Below are positions 29,427 through 37,924 of a stretch of 64,000 nt of DNA, in pieces. Origin of the DNA: Collinsella sp. (lineage in GTDB: Bacteria; Actinomycetota; Coriobacteriia; Coriobacteriales; Coriobacteriaceae). The notes beneath the pieces are model-generated. The model was not told where the DNA came from. It did not search any database and saw only the letters and a program-made list of their open reading frames with translations. The position numbers were made by a program, and so were the translations under genes. Location of the stretch: assembly GCA_031294825.1 (NCBI GenBank), contig JAUMPM010000040.1:1-64000 (forward strand). Direction: 5' to 3'. Each line of letters starts with the position of its first letter. Within the stretch, counting starts at the first letter, position 1.

Positions 29427-32108
29427 CTAGTCCTCGAGCAGGTCCTCGATAAAGCCGACGCGGTAGTTCTTGAAGATGACCTCGCCGCCGTCTTGCGTGG
29501 CGTCCAGATCGACATCGCCCATGATGCCAAAGTCGTGGTCGCCGTCCTCGTCGGCAAAGATCTGGTGCACGTGCCATACGTGCGCGGTCTTCTCGTCGGA
29601 CTCGTCGATGGAAAACATAGCGGCGCTGCGGGCATCTCCGTCGGTGAGGATTTCCTCGTGCTGCTCGTGGTAAGCGTCAAGTGCTTTTTGCCAGCGGATC
29701 TCGCTCATGCCCCAGCCGTCGTCGAGCTCGCCCAGATCGCGAACGTGCTCGCGAGCGGCAAGGGTCACGCGGCGGAAGAGCGCGTTGCGCACCAGCAGCG
29801 TGCAGCCGCGACGGTCCGCAACGACCTCGTCGATGCCCTGCGGCGGCGCGGCGTCGAGGGCAGCCGGGTTGCCGGCGTTTTCCCACTCGTCCACCAGGCT
29901 CGAGTCGACCGAGCGCACCACAAAGCCCAGCCACGAGATAATGTCGCGTAGGCGCTCGTCGCGCTTCTCGATGGGCACGGTGCGGTCAAGCGAACGGTAA
30001 GCCTCTGCCAGGTAGCGCAGCAAAATGCCCTCGGAGCGGGCGATGCCGAGCTTTTGAATGTAGCCCTTAAAATCGCTCGCGCTTTCCAGCATATCGCGCA
30101 GGACGCTCTTGGGAGAGAGCTGGTAGTCGTTGGCCCAGGGCACTTCCTGGCAGTACTTGTCAAAAGCGGCGTCGAGCAAATCCTCGAGCGGCTTTTCGTA
30201 CGTGACGTCCTGAATGCGCTCCAAGCGCTCCTCATACTCGATGCCGTCGGCCTTCATCTCGGCCATAGCGCGATCGCGTGCGGCTCGCTCCTGTGCGCGC
30301 AGCACCTGTTTGGGATCCTCGAGCGTTGCCTCGACCATTGAGATCAGGTCCATGGTATAGGTCTCGCTCTCGGGATCGAGCAGCTCCAGCGCAGCAAGCA
30401 AGAACGGTGAGAGCGGCTGATCGAGTGCGAAGTCCTCGGGCAGATCGACCGTCAGCGCATAGTCGATGTCTGGTGCGGCATCAGTCGGGGCGTCGGGCGC
30501 GGGCGGCACCTCGGTGCGAACGACGACGCCGGAATCGATGAGCGTGGCGAAGATCTCGTCGGCGCGAACCTCGAGCTTAGCCTTTTCCTCGGGAGTCTGC
30601 AGGCTCGTCTCGATGAGGTCGTGTACGCGGGCTCGGGCATCGCCGCCCTGCTCGACCACGCTGATCACCATGGAGTGCGTGATGCGCAGGCGCGGCTTGA
30701 GCGTCTCGGGTTGCGTCTCGATCAGACGCTCGAAGGTCTGCTTGTTCCAGGTGACAAAGCCCTCGGGGGCCTTTTTCTTTTTAATCTTACGGAGTTTTTT
30801 GGGGTCGTCGCCCGCCTTGGCCATAAGCTTGGCATTCTCGATCTCGTGCTCGGGTGCCTCGGCAATCACCATGCCCTCGGTATCGAAGCCCGAGCGGCCG
30901 GCGCGACCGGCAATCTGATGGAACTCGCGGGCGCGCAGGCGACGCATCTTGTAGCCGTCGAACTTGGTGAGCGCGGTGAGCACCACGGTGTGGATGGGTA
31001 CGTTGATGCCGACGCCGAGTGTATCGGTACCGCAGATGACGGGCAGCAGACCCTGCTGCGCCAAGCGCTCGACCAGCAGGCGATAGCGCGGCAACATGCC
31101 AGCATGGTGCACGCCGACGCCGCATCCAAGCAGACGTTTGAGAATCTTGCCAAAGGCCGTGGAGAAGCTCGTGCCTTTGGCAGCTTCCTTAATGGCCTCG
31201 CGCTGCTCCTTGCTGGCGATGCCAAAATTGGCGAGCGACTGCGCCGTCGCAAGGGCGGCATCCTGGCTAAAGTGTACGATATAGAGCGGGGCCTCGCCAC
31301 GGCGCATGGCGAGCTCGACGGTGCCCTCGAGGGAGGTCGTCACATAGTCGTAGCTCAGCGGAACAGGACGCGGGGCGTCGACAACTAAGTCGCAAGCAGC
31401 GCCGGTGTGCTCCTCGAGTGAGGCGGCGATGGCGGTGACATCACCGAGCGTGGCGCTCATGAGCATAAACTGCGTGTGGGGCAGGGTGAGCAGCGGTACC
31501 TGCCAGGCCCAACCGCGGTCGGGGTCGGCAAAGTAGTGGAACTCATCCATGGCCACGCAGCCCACATCGGCGTCCTCGCCCTCGCGCAGTGCATCGTTGG
31601 CAAGGATTTCGGCCGTGCAGCAGATGACGGGTGCCTTGGTGTTGATATGCGTGTCGCCGGTGATCATGCCGACGTTATCGCGGCCGAGCACCTGCACAAG
31701 GTCGAAGAACTTTTCGCTGACCAGGGCCTTGATGGGGGCCGTGTAATAACAACGCTTACCCTGCGCCATGCCCATAAAGAGCATGCCCAGCGCGACGAGC
31801 GATTTACCCGATCCGGTCGGTGTGCCCAAAATGACGTGATCGCCGGCGGCCAGGTCCATGAGGGCCTCTTCTTGGTGGTCCCACAGCTCAATGCCGCGAT
31901 TGCTCGTCCATTCAAAGAAGCGTTCGAAGGCCTGATCGGGCGTGAGCCATGGTTCGGGCTCACTGCCGTCCTCGGGCTCCCACCAGGTGGGGGAGAGCGC
32001 GCCGAGCGAGCCGAACTCGGCTTCGGTTCCCGTGCCGCCCGAGAATGAGCTGGCGGCGCCGGCGCCGGAGACGGTGCTGGCGGCGGTATCTGTCGTGGTC
32101 TGTGCCAT
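29427..32108 (-). CDS. Ski2-like DEAD/DEAH-box helicase with DUF3516 C-terminus
   Basis: An 893-aa superfamily 2 helicase. After a disordered Ala/Gly/Thr N-terminus come motif I GTPTGSGKS, Ia APIKALVSEK, motif II MDEFH (DEFH in place of DExH), motif III MSATLG, motif IV-V with VHHAGMLPRYR and GTDTLGVGINVP, and motif VI QIAGRAGRSGFDTEG. The long C-terminal part (about residues 480-893) matches the DUF3516 region of actinobacterial Ski2-type helicases. Ski2 relatives unwind RNA for decay, but this bacterial branch has no assigned substrate. It neighbours other RNA-modifying genes. Confidence 0.85.
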   Translation of the reverse strand: MAQTTTDTAASTVSGAGAASSFSGGTGTEAEFGSLGALSPTWWEPEDGSEPEPWLTPDQAFERFFEWTSNRGIELWDHQEEALMDLAAGDHVILGTPTGSGKSLVALGMLFMGMAQGKRCYYTAPIKALVSEKFFDLVQVLGRDNVGMITGDTHINTKAPVICCTAEILANDALREGEDADVGCVAMDEFHYFADPDRGWAWQVPLLTLPHTQFMLMSATLGDVTAIAASLEEHTGAACDLVVDAPRPVPLSYDYVTTSLEGTVELAMRRGEAPLYIVHFSQDAALATAQSLANFGIASKEQREAIKEAAKGTSFSTAFGKILKRLLGCGVGVHHAGMLPRYRLLVERLAQQGLLPVICGTDTLGVGINVPIHTVVLTALTKFDGYKMRRLRAREFHQIAGRAGRSGFDTEGMVIAEAPEHEIENAKLMAKAGDDPKKLRKIKKKKAPEGFVTWNKQTFERLIETQPETLKPRLRITHSMVISVVEQGGDARARVHDLIETSLQTPEEKAKLEVRADEIFATLIDSGVVVRTEVPPAPDAPTDAAPDIDYALTVDLPEDFALDQPLSPFLLAALELLDPESETYTMDLISMVEATLEDPKQVLRAQERAARDRAMAEMKADGIEYEERLERIQDVTYEKPLEDLLDAAFDKYCQEVPWANDYQLSPKSVLRDMLESASDFKGYIQKLGIARSEGILLRYLAEAYRSLDRTVPIEKRDERLRDIISWLGFVVRSVDSSLVDEWENAGNPAALDAAPPQGIDEVVADRRGCTLLVRNALFRRVTLAAREHVRDLGELDDGWGMSEIRWQKALDAYHEQHEEILTDGDARSAAMFSIDESDEKTAHVWHVHQIFADEDGDHDFGIMGDVDLDATQDGGEVIFKNYRVGFIEDLLED

Positions 32109-32206
32109 GTGTTTGCTTTCTCTCGCGATTGTCCGCCAACTATTATGGCGTAGCGGCGGCGCGGGGCGGCAGCGCGTGAGAAAATGCAGGAAATGGGCGT
32201 GCGGTG

Positions 32207-33046
32207 CTAGCGTTCCTGAGGCAGGCGCTTCTTGCCTTTGCGGGCGCGGTTTCTAAAGTTCTCGACGGCCTCTTCCATGCCCAGAGGTACATAGGTGAGC
32301 GCATCGAGGTTTTCGGGCAGGTAGCAGGCAAGGCTTTGCTCCTGCGCGTGGCCCGCCGCAAGCTGTTCATCGCTAGGCTGCGCGCCGGGTGTGGCGCAAA
32401 TGCCATAGACGACGGCACCCATCTCGCGCGTGCGGCACTCATATTCGGTCTCGGGATGCTCGGGATGGTCGCGGCGAACGTCGTCACTTACCCAAAGTGT
32501 GTCGTAGCCGGCCGCGGCAAGCTGCCCCAAGGCGTAGTCGCGCAATGGTTTGCTGTCGGTGCGCAGCGTGACGGTGGCGCCAACTGAAAAGAGCGGACGA
32601 TAGAGCATTAGATGGTCGACATGGACGAGTCGTTTTTTGGCGTACTTGGCCTTGGGCTGCGGCGTGGGAAAGTTGATGGTGATGGCATCGAGCTCGCCGG
32701 CGGCAAACAGCTGCGGCAGCGATGCGGCGCCTCGGGGCAGGACGAGTGCGTTGGTCAGTTCCTGCTCGCAGATTTTCTGTGCGGCATAGGCGATGCAGAT
32801 GGGCTCCTGGTCCATGCCGATAAAGAGCGTGTTTGGCTCGTGGGCCGCGCGCTCTACAAGGTACGTTCCCTTGCCGCAGCCAAGATCCAGGTGAAGGTGT
32901 TCGAAAGACTTGCTGCCTGCGGGCGCACAGGCCTCGCGCCAATCTCCGGCATAGATTTCAGGGTTCGTCTCAATCGCATCGGCGTAGCGCTCCAGGCGCT
33001 CTTCCAGCACAAAGTTCTTAGGCGTGCGAACGTGGACGGCTCCCAT
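32207..33046 (-). CDS. trmB: tRNA (guanine-N7)-methyltransferase, motif variant
   Basis: A 279-aa SAM-dependent methyltransferase that should form m7G46 in tRNA. The SAM site LHLDLGCGKGTYLVE, IGMDQEP, the DHLMLYRPLFSVGATVTLRTD block and the C-terminal TEYE all match TrmB. The signature NFPDPWPKKRHHKRRL reads NFPTPQPKAKYAKKRL, so the conserved Asp and Trp are replaced by Thr and Gln. About 50 residues extend past the usual end. It may be active with an altered site or a divergent paralogue. A 9-bp inverted repeat lies just upstream. Confidence 0.85.
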   Translation of the reverse strand: MGAVHVRTPKNFVLEERLERYADAIETNPEIYAGDWREACAPAGSKSFEHLHLDLGCGKGTYLVERAAHEPNTLFIGMDQEPICIAYAAQKICEQELTNALVLPRGAASLPQLFAAGELDAITINFPTPQPKAKYAKKRLVHVDHLMLYRPLFSVGATVTLRTDSKPLRDYALGQLAAAGYDTLWVSDDVRRDHPEHPETEYECRTREMGAVVYGICATPGAQPSDEQLAAGHAQEQSLACYLPENLDALTYVPLGMEEAVENFRNRARKGKKRLPQER

Positions 33047-33066
33047 GAGGCTCCTTGGTCATAAGT

Positions 33067-33092
33067 ATGGAACGCTTAGCTGCGCGTTCCAT
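33067..33092 (-). promoter_or_regulatory. Inverted repeat upstream of trmB
   Basis: ATGGAACGC-N8-GCGTTCCAT, perfect 9-bp arms 21 bases before the trmB start. It is close enough to the start codon to be an operator or a translation-controlling hairpin. Confidence 0.4.
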
Positions 33093-33164
33093 CAATGGGT
33101 TGAAAAAGAGTAGGCATAGTTTGCCCGAAAGACGCGGTGCGGCTCGACGGCGAGTCGTCGGTGC

Positions 33165-34037
33165 CTACAGGCGCTTTAGAATCACGTAGCGGTTGAGCTC
33201 GCCACTGCGACCGTCGGCATGGAAGCGCTCAAGCTCGCGTACGGGGACCTCGCCGCTCTTGTAGAACGTGCGCACGCCGCGCACCAAGTCGGTGATCTGC
33301 TGATCGTCAAAGTGGTGGCAATAGCGGTAAGCATGGCGGTCGTTTTGCCAGCCAATGAGGTGGTCGCCGGCTTCAAACTGCGCGGAATCGTAGCCCTCAA
33401 ACGGCGGGGTGAGCTCGGCGCGGGCTTCGGCGCGAACGGCCTTGCGCGCCATGCGCTCGTCGTTCATAAACTCCCAAAAGCTGATGGCGATGATGCCGCC
33501 TGGGCGCGTCTGCCGCACCAGGGCGTCGAGCACGCGCACGCGGTATTCGCACGACGGCACGTGGTGCATAAAGCCAAAGCAGACCGAGATGTCGGCGAGC
33601 GGTGCGTCGAAAAGCACATCGGGCGTCTCGGCGGGGTTGAGCTTCATAAGGGCGTCGAGTACGTCGAGTTCCTGGAAGTGCAGGTTGGGAATGCGCAGGG
33701 CGTGGCCGCGTGCATCGATGGCCAGGTCCTGGCACGAGTCGACACCATAGAACTCGAAGGGGCAGCTGGCGTCTGCCGAGGGGCTCGTGCCGTCCACGCC
33801 TTTGGCAGCCAGCGTGCCGCCGGCGGCAAAGTTCTCGAAGCGCATATTGCCGCAGGCTAGGTCGAAGACGCGGACGGGATGCTCGATCGTGGCGACGTCG
33901 AGCTGTTCGAGCGCAATGTCCATGGTGCGCACCCAGCCGGGCCACGGGGCCTGACGCGTATCGGAAAAGGAGGCGGAGTGCTCGCGATAGAACGTGTTGT
34001 TGAGCTGGATGAGCGATGAGGCGAAATCGCGGTTCAC
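33165..34037 (-). CDS. Class I SAM methyltransferase resembling tRNA wobble methyltransferase Trm9
   Basis: A 290-aa methyltransferase. The N-terminal FYREHSASFSDTRQAPWPGW matches the Trm9/ALKBH8 pattern (FSxTRxxPWP). It is followed by the SAM motif VFDLACGNMRFE, FYGVDSC, VCFGFMHHVPSCEYRVRVLD, RPGGIIAISFWEF, and late AGDHLIGWQNDRHAYRYCHHF, which parallels the Trm9 segment before its RYYH. Trm9 methylates cm5U34 of tRNA to mcm5U. Elp3, which makes cm5U, is encoded 2 kb away on the other strand. GTG 34037 has GGAGGGAG upstream and is preferred to ATG 34085. Family assignment is by eye and needs a profile search. Confidence 0.65.
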   Translation of the reverse strand: MNRDFASSLIQLNNTFYREHSASFSDTRQAPWPGWVRTMDIALEQLDVATIEHPVRVFDLACGNMRFENFAAGGTLAAKGVDGTSPSADASCPFEFYGVDSCQDLAIDARGHALRIPNLHFQELDVLDALMKLNPAETPDVLFDAPLADISVCFGFMHHVPSCEYRVRVLDALVRQTRPGGIIAISFWEFMNDERMARKAVRAEARAELTPPFEGYDSAQFEAGDHLIGWQNDRHAYRYCHHFDDQQITDLVRGVRTFYKSGEVPVRELERFHADGRSGELNRYVILKRL

Positions 34038-34108
34038 GGCGCGGGACTCCCTCCGTTGGCGGTGCGGAATAAACAGTACGACCATACTACCGTTAACGCC
34101 GCAACGGG

Positions 34109-34184
34109 GACAACCGGGCTAGGTGCCATTGCTTCGTTTGGACACATTTCCGCAGCTCATATGCACCCGCAACCGCCGGTTGTC
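34109..34184. repeat. Spaced inverted repeat before the XRE gene
   Basis: GACAACCGG (34109-34117) and CCGGTTGTC (34176-34184) are perfect 9-bp inverted copies 58 bases apart, in the region between the Trm9-like gene and the XRE gene. They may be half sites for the XRE protein. Confidence 0.35.
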
Positions 34185-34304
34185 AAAAATCTCACTAGAA
34201 TAGGTGGCATGCTTTTGGCGGTGGCGGATAGATTTTTAACTGTGCAAGGCGCCTTAAGAACAAAAACGGTCCGGCGGCACGGCTGGCATCACATAGGAGG
34301 AACC

Positions 34305-35021
34305 ATGAATGTAGAAACTGCGCAGCGGCTCGCCGACCTTCGTCGCAGCAAGGGTTTTAGCCAAGAAGGGCTGGCACGAAAGTTGGGACTGTCGCGCCAG
34401 GCGGTCAGTAAATGGGAGCGCGCGGAGAGCTCGCCCGATACCGAGAACCTGATCTCGCTCGCCAAACTCTATGGCGTGAGTTTGGACGAGCTCCTCAATC
34501 CGAGCGACGAGATCGAGGACGATATCGAATTTGAGAACGAGGACCGCGCCCGTCAGCGCGAGGCCGAGGCGGCAGAGCGCGCCCGCACCCATGAGGCAGC
34601 GGCGCGTGCGACTGAGGCGGCAACGCAGGCAAGTGACGCGGCAGCCAAGGCGGCGCAGGCGGCGAGTTGGAGTGCGCAGGCCGCCAATGCCGCTACGGCG
34701 CAGGCGACGAGTGGCGCCGCGGTTGGCTCGACTCCGGTGAAGGGCCCGTTCCAGTCGTTCCCGTATTGGGCCGTGTGCTGGCTGCTGTTCTTTTTGCTGA
34801 TGTTCCTGTTTGGTGCCGGCCCCTTTGCTGCGCTGATCTTCTTTACGATTCCCATCTATCACTGGGTGGCGCGTGCGCTCGATGGTGATTGGGCACGCGG
34901 GGATATTCAGGTTGGTCCGGCACCGGTGACAGCTAGGACTCAGAATGTTTCCGCTTCGGTTGATGCTGACGTGGCTACCGCGGCCACCGCTGAGCCATGT
35001 GCCAAAGAAGGTGACGAATGA
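34305..35021 (+). CDS. XRE-family regulator with alanine-rich linker and membrane helices
   Basis: A 238-aa protein. Residues 1-65 form an XRE helix-turn-helix (LADLRRSKGFSQEGLARKLG, then RQAVSKWERAESSPDTENL). A charged then Ala-rich linker (residues 75-145) leads to one long or two short membrane segments (YWAVCWLLFFLLMFLFG, AALIFFTIPIYHW), and a low-complexity tail follows. ATG 34305 follows AGGAGG. It overlaps the DUF4097 gene by 4 bases, so the two are translationally coupled. A membrane-tethered regulator reading envelope state is a reasonable guess. Confidence 0.8.
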   Translation: MNVETAQRLADLRRSKGFSQEGLARKLGLSRQAVSKWERAESSPDTENLISLAKLYGVSLDELLNPSDEIEDDIEFENEDRARQREAEAAERARTHEAAARATEAATQASDAAAKAAQAASWSAQAANAATAQATSGAAVGSTPVKGPFQSFPYWAVCWLLFFLLMFLFGAGPFAALIFFTIPIYHWVARALDGDWARGDIQVGPAPVTARTQNVSASVDADVATAATAEPCAKEGDE

Positions 35022-35917
35022 TGAGGCTTTCGCATGAATCCAAGCTGCGCCTGGGCGTTGGCATCGGAGCGTTCGTACTCATCATCGGACTTGTCTTTGG
35101 CACTTCGCGGACTTTGATTCATTTTGATGGCCCGTGGGACCTCGACGATGTTGTATCCGGCTTGTCTGGTATGGACGATGCGGTTGACGAGGACGATCTT
35201 TTGGATGGCGGTAACTATTCCGCTCGGCCTCAGCAGCTTTCGAGCACGACTTTTGATGCCGATGAGTTCCGCTACCTCGATTTCGATATCAATGCGGCTT
35301 CGGTGGACGTCAAGGTTGTTGATGGCAACAAGGCTCGTGTTATCGAGCGGGGGCGCGTTGCCAAGGGTATGGATGCCTCCAAGGCCGCGACGCAAAACAT
35401 CGCATTCGTCGAGGACTCGACGCTCAAGGTTTCCCAGTTTGGAAGTGATGACGATAAGGCAATCGATCGCTCAGTTACGGTCGAGCTGCCGCGCCGTGTT
35501 GCCGAACATCTGAAGGGAGTCAACGCGCACGTGGGCTCGGGTGATCTGCAGATTGTCGGTGTCATCTGTGACGGTTTCGACCTTTTCCTGGGTGCGGGAG
35601 ATGTAGAGTTTACGGGCAGCGTGACTGATGCGCTCAGCGCTGAGGTCGGTTCGGGCGATGTGACGTTCGAGCTTTACCAAGCCCCCGCGAAATCGATGGA
35701 CGTGAGTGTGGGCTCGGGCGATGTGGAGATGACGGTTCCGAACTCGACGGGCTTTAAGGCGAGCCTCACCTTGGGCAGCGGCGACTTCGAGAGTGATTTC
35801 CTTCCGCTTGGCTACGACGGCGAGACCATTTTGAATCTTGAATTCGATAACGGGGATAAGTCTGCTGTGTATAGTTTTGAAGTCGATTCGGGCGACATGT
35901 CGTTTGATTCGGAGTAG
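35018..35917 (+). CDS. DUF4097-family membrane-anchored beta-repeat protein
   Basis: A 299-aa protein with an N-terminal membrane anchor (LGVGIGAFVLIIGLVFG), an acidic linker and a C-terminal beta-repeat domain. There the motif GSGD recurs about every 20-25 residues (VGSGDLQI, LGAGDVEF, VGSGDVTF, VGSGDVEM, LGSGDFES). This is typical of the DUF4097 putative-adhesin beta-helix, usually facing the cell exterior. Its gene starts within the stop codon of the XRE regulator gene (ATGA overlap), and such pairs recur in Gram-positives as envelope-stress modules. The exact role is unknown. Confidence 0.8.
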   Translation: MMRLSHESKLRLGVGIGAFVLIIGLVFGTSRTLIHFDGPWDLDDVVSGLSGMDDAVDEDDLLDGGNYSARPQQLSSTTFDADEFRYLDFDINAASVDVKVVDGNKARVIERGRVAKGMDASKAATQNIAFVEDSTLKVSQFGSDDDKAIDRSVTVELPRRVAEHLKGVNAHVGSGDLQIVGVICDGFDLFLGAGDVEFTGSVTDALSAEVGSGDVTFELYQAPAKSMDVSVGSGDVEMTVPNSTGFKASLTLGSGDFESDFLPLGYDGETILNLEFDNGDKSAVYSFEVDSGDMSFDSE

Positions 35918-35964
35918 TGAGGCAGACGAAAGCCTAGGCGAAGATATAGACGCGCTGTTTGATG

Positions 35965-36006
35965 AAGGCGCCGAAGCCGAGGTCGGCTCCGGCGCCTTTG
36001 CCTTTA
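35965..36006 (+). terminator. Terminator after DUF4097 gene
   Basis: AAGGCGCCG (35965-35973) pairs with CGGCGCCTT (35990-35998); inner AGCCGA / TCGGCT extends the stem past one mismatch. TGCCTTTA follows, and elp3 starts 10 bases later. Confidence 0.65.
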
Positions 36007-36016
36007 CAATGGGGTC

Positions 36017-37924
36017 ATGGAACAGATTATCTTGAACATACTCGAGGCTCTGCGTCGCGGCGAGACCGTGGACGACAAAGCGCTCGTCAAACTGATACAT
36101 GCCGAGGCGCGCCGTGAAGGTGCCGACAAACGCGATTTGGCCAAGCGCCGTCTGCTGCCGTTCTACCAGCGGGTAAAACGTGAGGAGCCGGCTCGTTGGG
36201 CTGGGTGGAATGTCGATGCCGAGCTGGAACGTCGGCTGCTGCAGGTGCTGCGTATGAAGCCTCGTCGCACGGCCTCGGGCGTGGCGACCATTACCGTCAT
36301 CACCAAGCCCTGGCCGTGCTCGGGCGATTGCCTGTTTTGCCCCAACGATCTGCGCATGCCTAAAAGCTATCTGCATGCCGAGCCGGCGTGCGCCCGTGCG
36401 GAGCAAAATTGCTTTGACCCGTATCTGCAGGTGAGCGCTCGTCTGACCGCGCTTTCGCAGATGGGGCATGCGACCGACAAGATAGAGCTCATCGTGCTCG
36501 GTGGCACCTGGAGCGACTATCCGCAAGGGTATCAAACGTGGTTTATGTTGGAGCTTTTCCGTGCGCTCAATGACGATGCCGTCGCCGGCGTGGCGGCAAA
36601 CCCCATGTTGGCGCGTCCGGGCATCAGCCGTGCCGAGGCAGGGCGCCTGCTCGATGACGCTCCCGCCGATGCCCTGCCGCCGGTGGTAACAGAGCGCCGC
36701 GAGCGCTATCGGGCTGCCGGCATTGCGACAGACGAGGCTGAGCTTGCTGCCGGCGTTGCCGACGAGCAGGGGCGTGTGGATGCTGTCGTTGGTGGCTATA
36801 ACCGCGCAGTGCGTCGTCTGTACGGCCCCGGTACGCCATGGGGCGAGGCTGCCGAGTGGCAGACGGCAACGATGGAGGAGCTTGAGCGTCAGCAGCGCAT
36901 CAACGAGACGGCGAAGCATCGCGTGGTGGGGCTCGTTATCGAGACGCGCCCCGATGCCGTAACGCCGCAGGCCCTCACGCTCATCCGCCGCCTGGGTTGC
37001 ACCAAGATTCAGATGGGTATTCAGAGTCTCGACCAACATTTGCTCGATATCAACGAGCGTCGCATTTCGGTGGCGCAGATCGAGCGGGCGTTTTCGCTTG
37101 CGCGCTTGTTTGGCTTTAAGATCCACGCGCACTTTATGCTCAACTTGTTGGGCGCTACGCCCGAGGGGGACAAGCGCGACTACGAGCACTTTATGACCGA
37201 GGGCGCTTTTATGCCCGACGAGGTCAAGGTCTACCCGTGCGCGCTCATCGAGGGCTCGCGTCTGGTGGGCCGCTATGAGCGCGGCGAGTGGCGCCCCTAT
37301 ACCGAGGAAGAGCTGCTCGATGTGTTGGCCGACGACATCGTGGTGACGCCGGCGTTCTGTCGCATCAGCCGTATGATTCGTGACTTTAGCTCCGACGACA
37401 TTATGGTGGGCAACAAGAAGCCCAACCTACGCCAGCTCGTTGAGAACCGCCTGGCTGCTCGGGGTGATGGTGCGACGGTGCGTGAGATTCGCTATCGCGA
37501 GATCAGCACGGCGGGTGCCGACTTGGATGAGCTGACCCTTGACGAGGAAGTGGCGTACGAGACGCCGGTGACGCGCGAGCGCTTTTTGCAGTGGGTGACG
37601 CTCGAAGGCAAGATCGCCGGCTTTTTGCGCCTGTCGTTGCCCGATCGTGCGTTTGTTACCGCGCACGCAGACGAGTTGCCGACGACGCCGGACGAGGCAA
37701 TGATTCGCGAGGTGCACGTGTATGGCATGGCGGCACGTGTGGGCGATCAGGGCCAGGCGGCTCAGCATCATGGGCTGGGGCGGTCGCTGGTGGGGCGCGC
37801 ATGCGAGATTGCCCGGGATGCGGGTTATGCGCGTATCAACGTGATCAGCGCGATCGGTACGCGCGAGTACTATCGCCATTTGGGTTTTTATGACCACGGA
37901 CTCTATCTGCAAAAGGAGCTCTAA
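36017..37924 (+). CDS. elp3: Elp3 tRNA-uridine-34 modifying enzyme (radical SAM + GNAT)
   Basis: A 635-aa Elp3 homologue, which adds a carboxymethyl-type group to U34 of tRNA. The radical-SAM part has MKPRRTASGVATITVITKP, the cluster cysteines WPCSGDCLFCPND (about residues 99-107), VLGGTWSDYP, GLVIETRPDAV and MGIQSLDQ. The C-terminal third is a GNAT acetyltransferase (MIREVHVYGMAARVG, HHGLGRSLVGRACEIA, YYRHLGFY). It is longer than most bacterial Elp3 proteins because about 100 residues are inserted at roughly 190-300, before IETRPD. No other Elongator subunits are present, as in other bacteria. The next gene starts directly after the stop codon. Confidence 0.93.
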   Translation: MEQIILNILEALRRGETVDDKALVKLIHAEARREGADKRDLAKRRLLPFYQRVKREEPARWAGWNVDAELERRLLQVLRMKPRRTASGVATITVITKPWPCSGDCLFCPNDLRMPKSYLHAEPACARAEQNCFDPYLQVSARLTALSQMGHATDKIELIVLGGTWSDYPQGYQTWFMLELFRALNDDAVAGVAANPMLARPGISRAEAGRLLDDAPADALPPVVTERRERYRAAGIATDEAELAAGVADEQGRVDAVVGGYNRAVRRLYGPGTPWGEAAEWQTATMEELERQQRINETAKHRVVGLVIETRPDAVTPQALTLIRRLGCTKIQMGIQSLDQHLLDINERRISVAQIERAFSLARLFGFKIHAHFMLNLLGATPEGDKRDYEHFMTEGAFMPDEVKVYPCALIEGSRLVGRYERGEWRPYTEEELLDVLADDIVVTPAFCRISRMIRDFSSDDIMVGNKKPNLRQLVENRLAARGDGATVREIRYREISTAGADLDELTLDEEVAYETPVTRERFLQWVTLEGKIAGFLRLSLPDRAFVTAHADELPTTPDEAMIREVHVYGMAARVGDQGQAAQHHGLGRSLVGRACEIARDAGYARINVISAIGTREYYRHLGFYDHGLYLQKEL

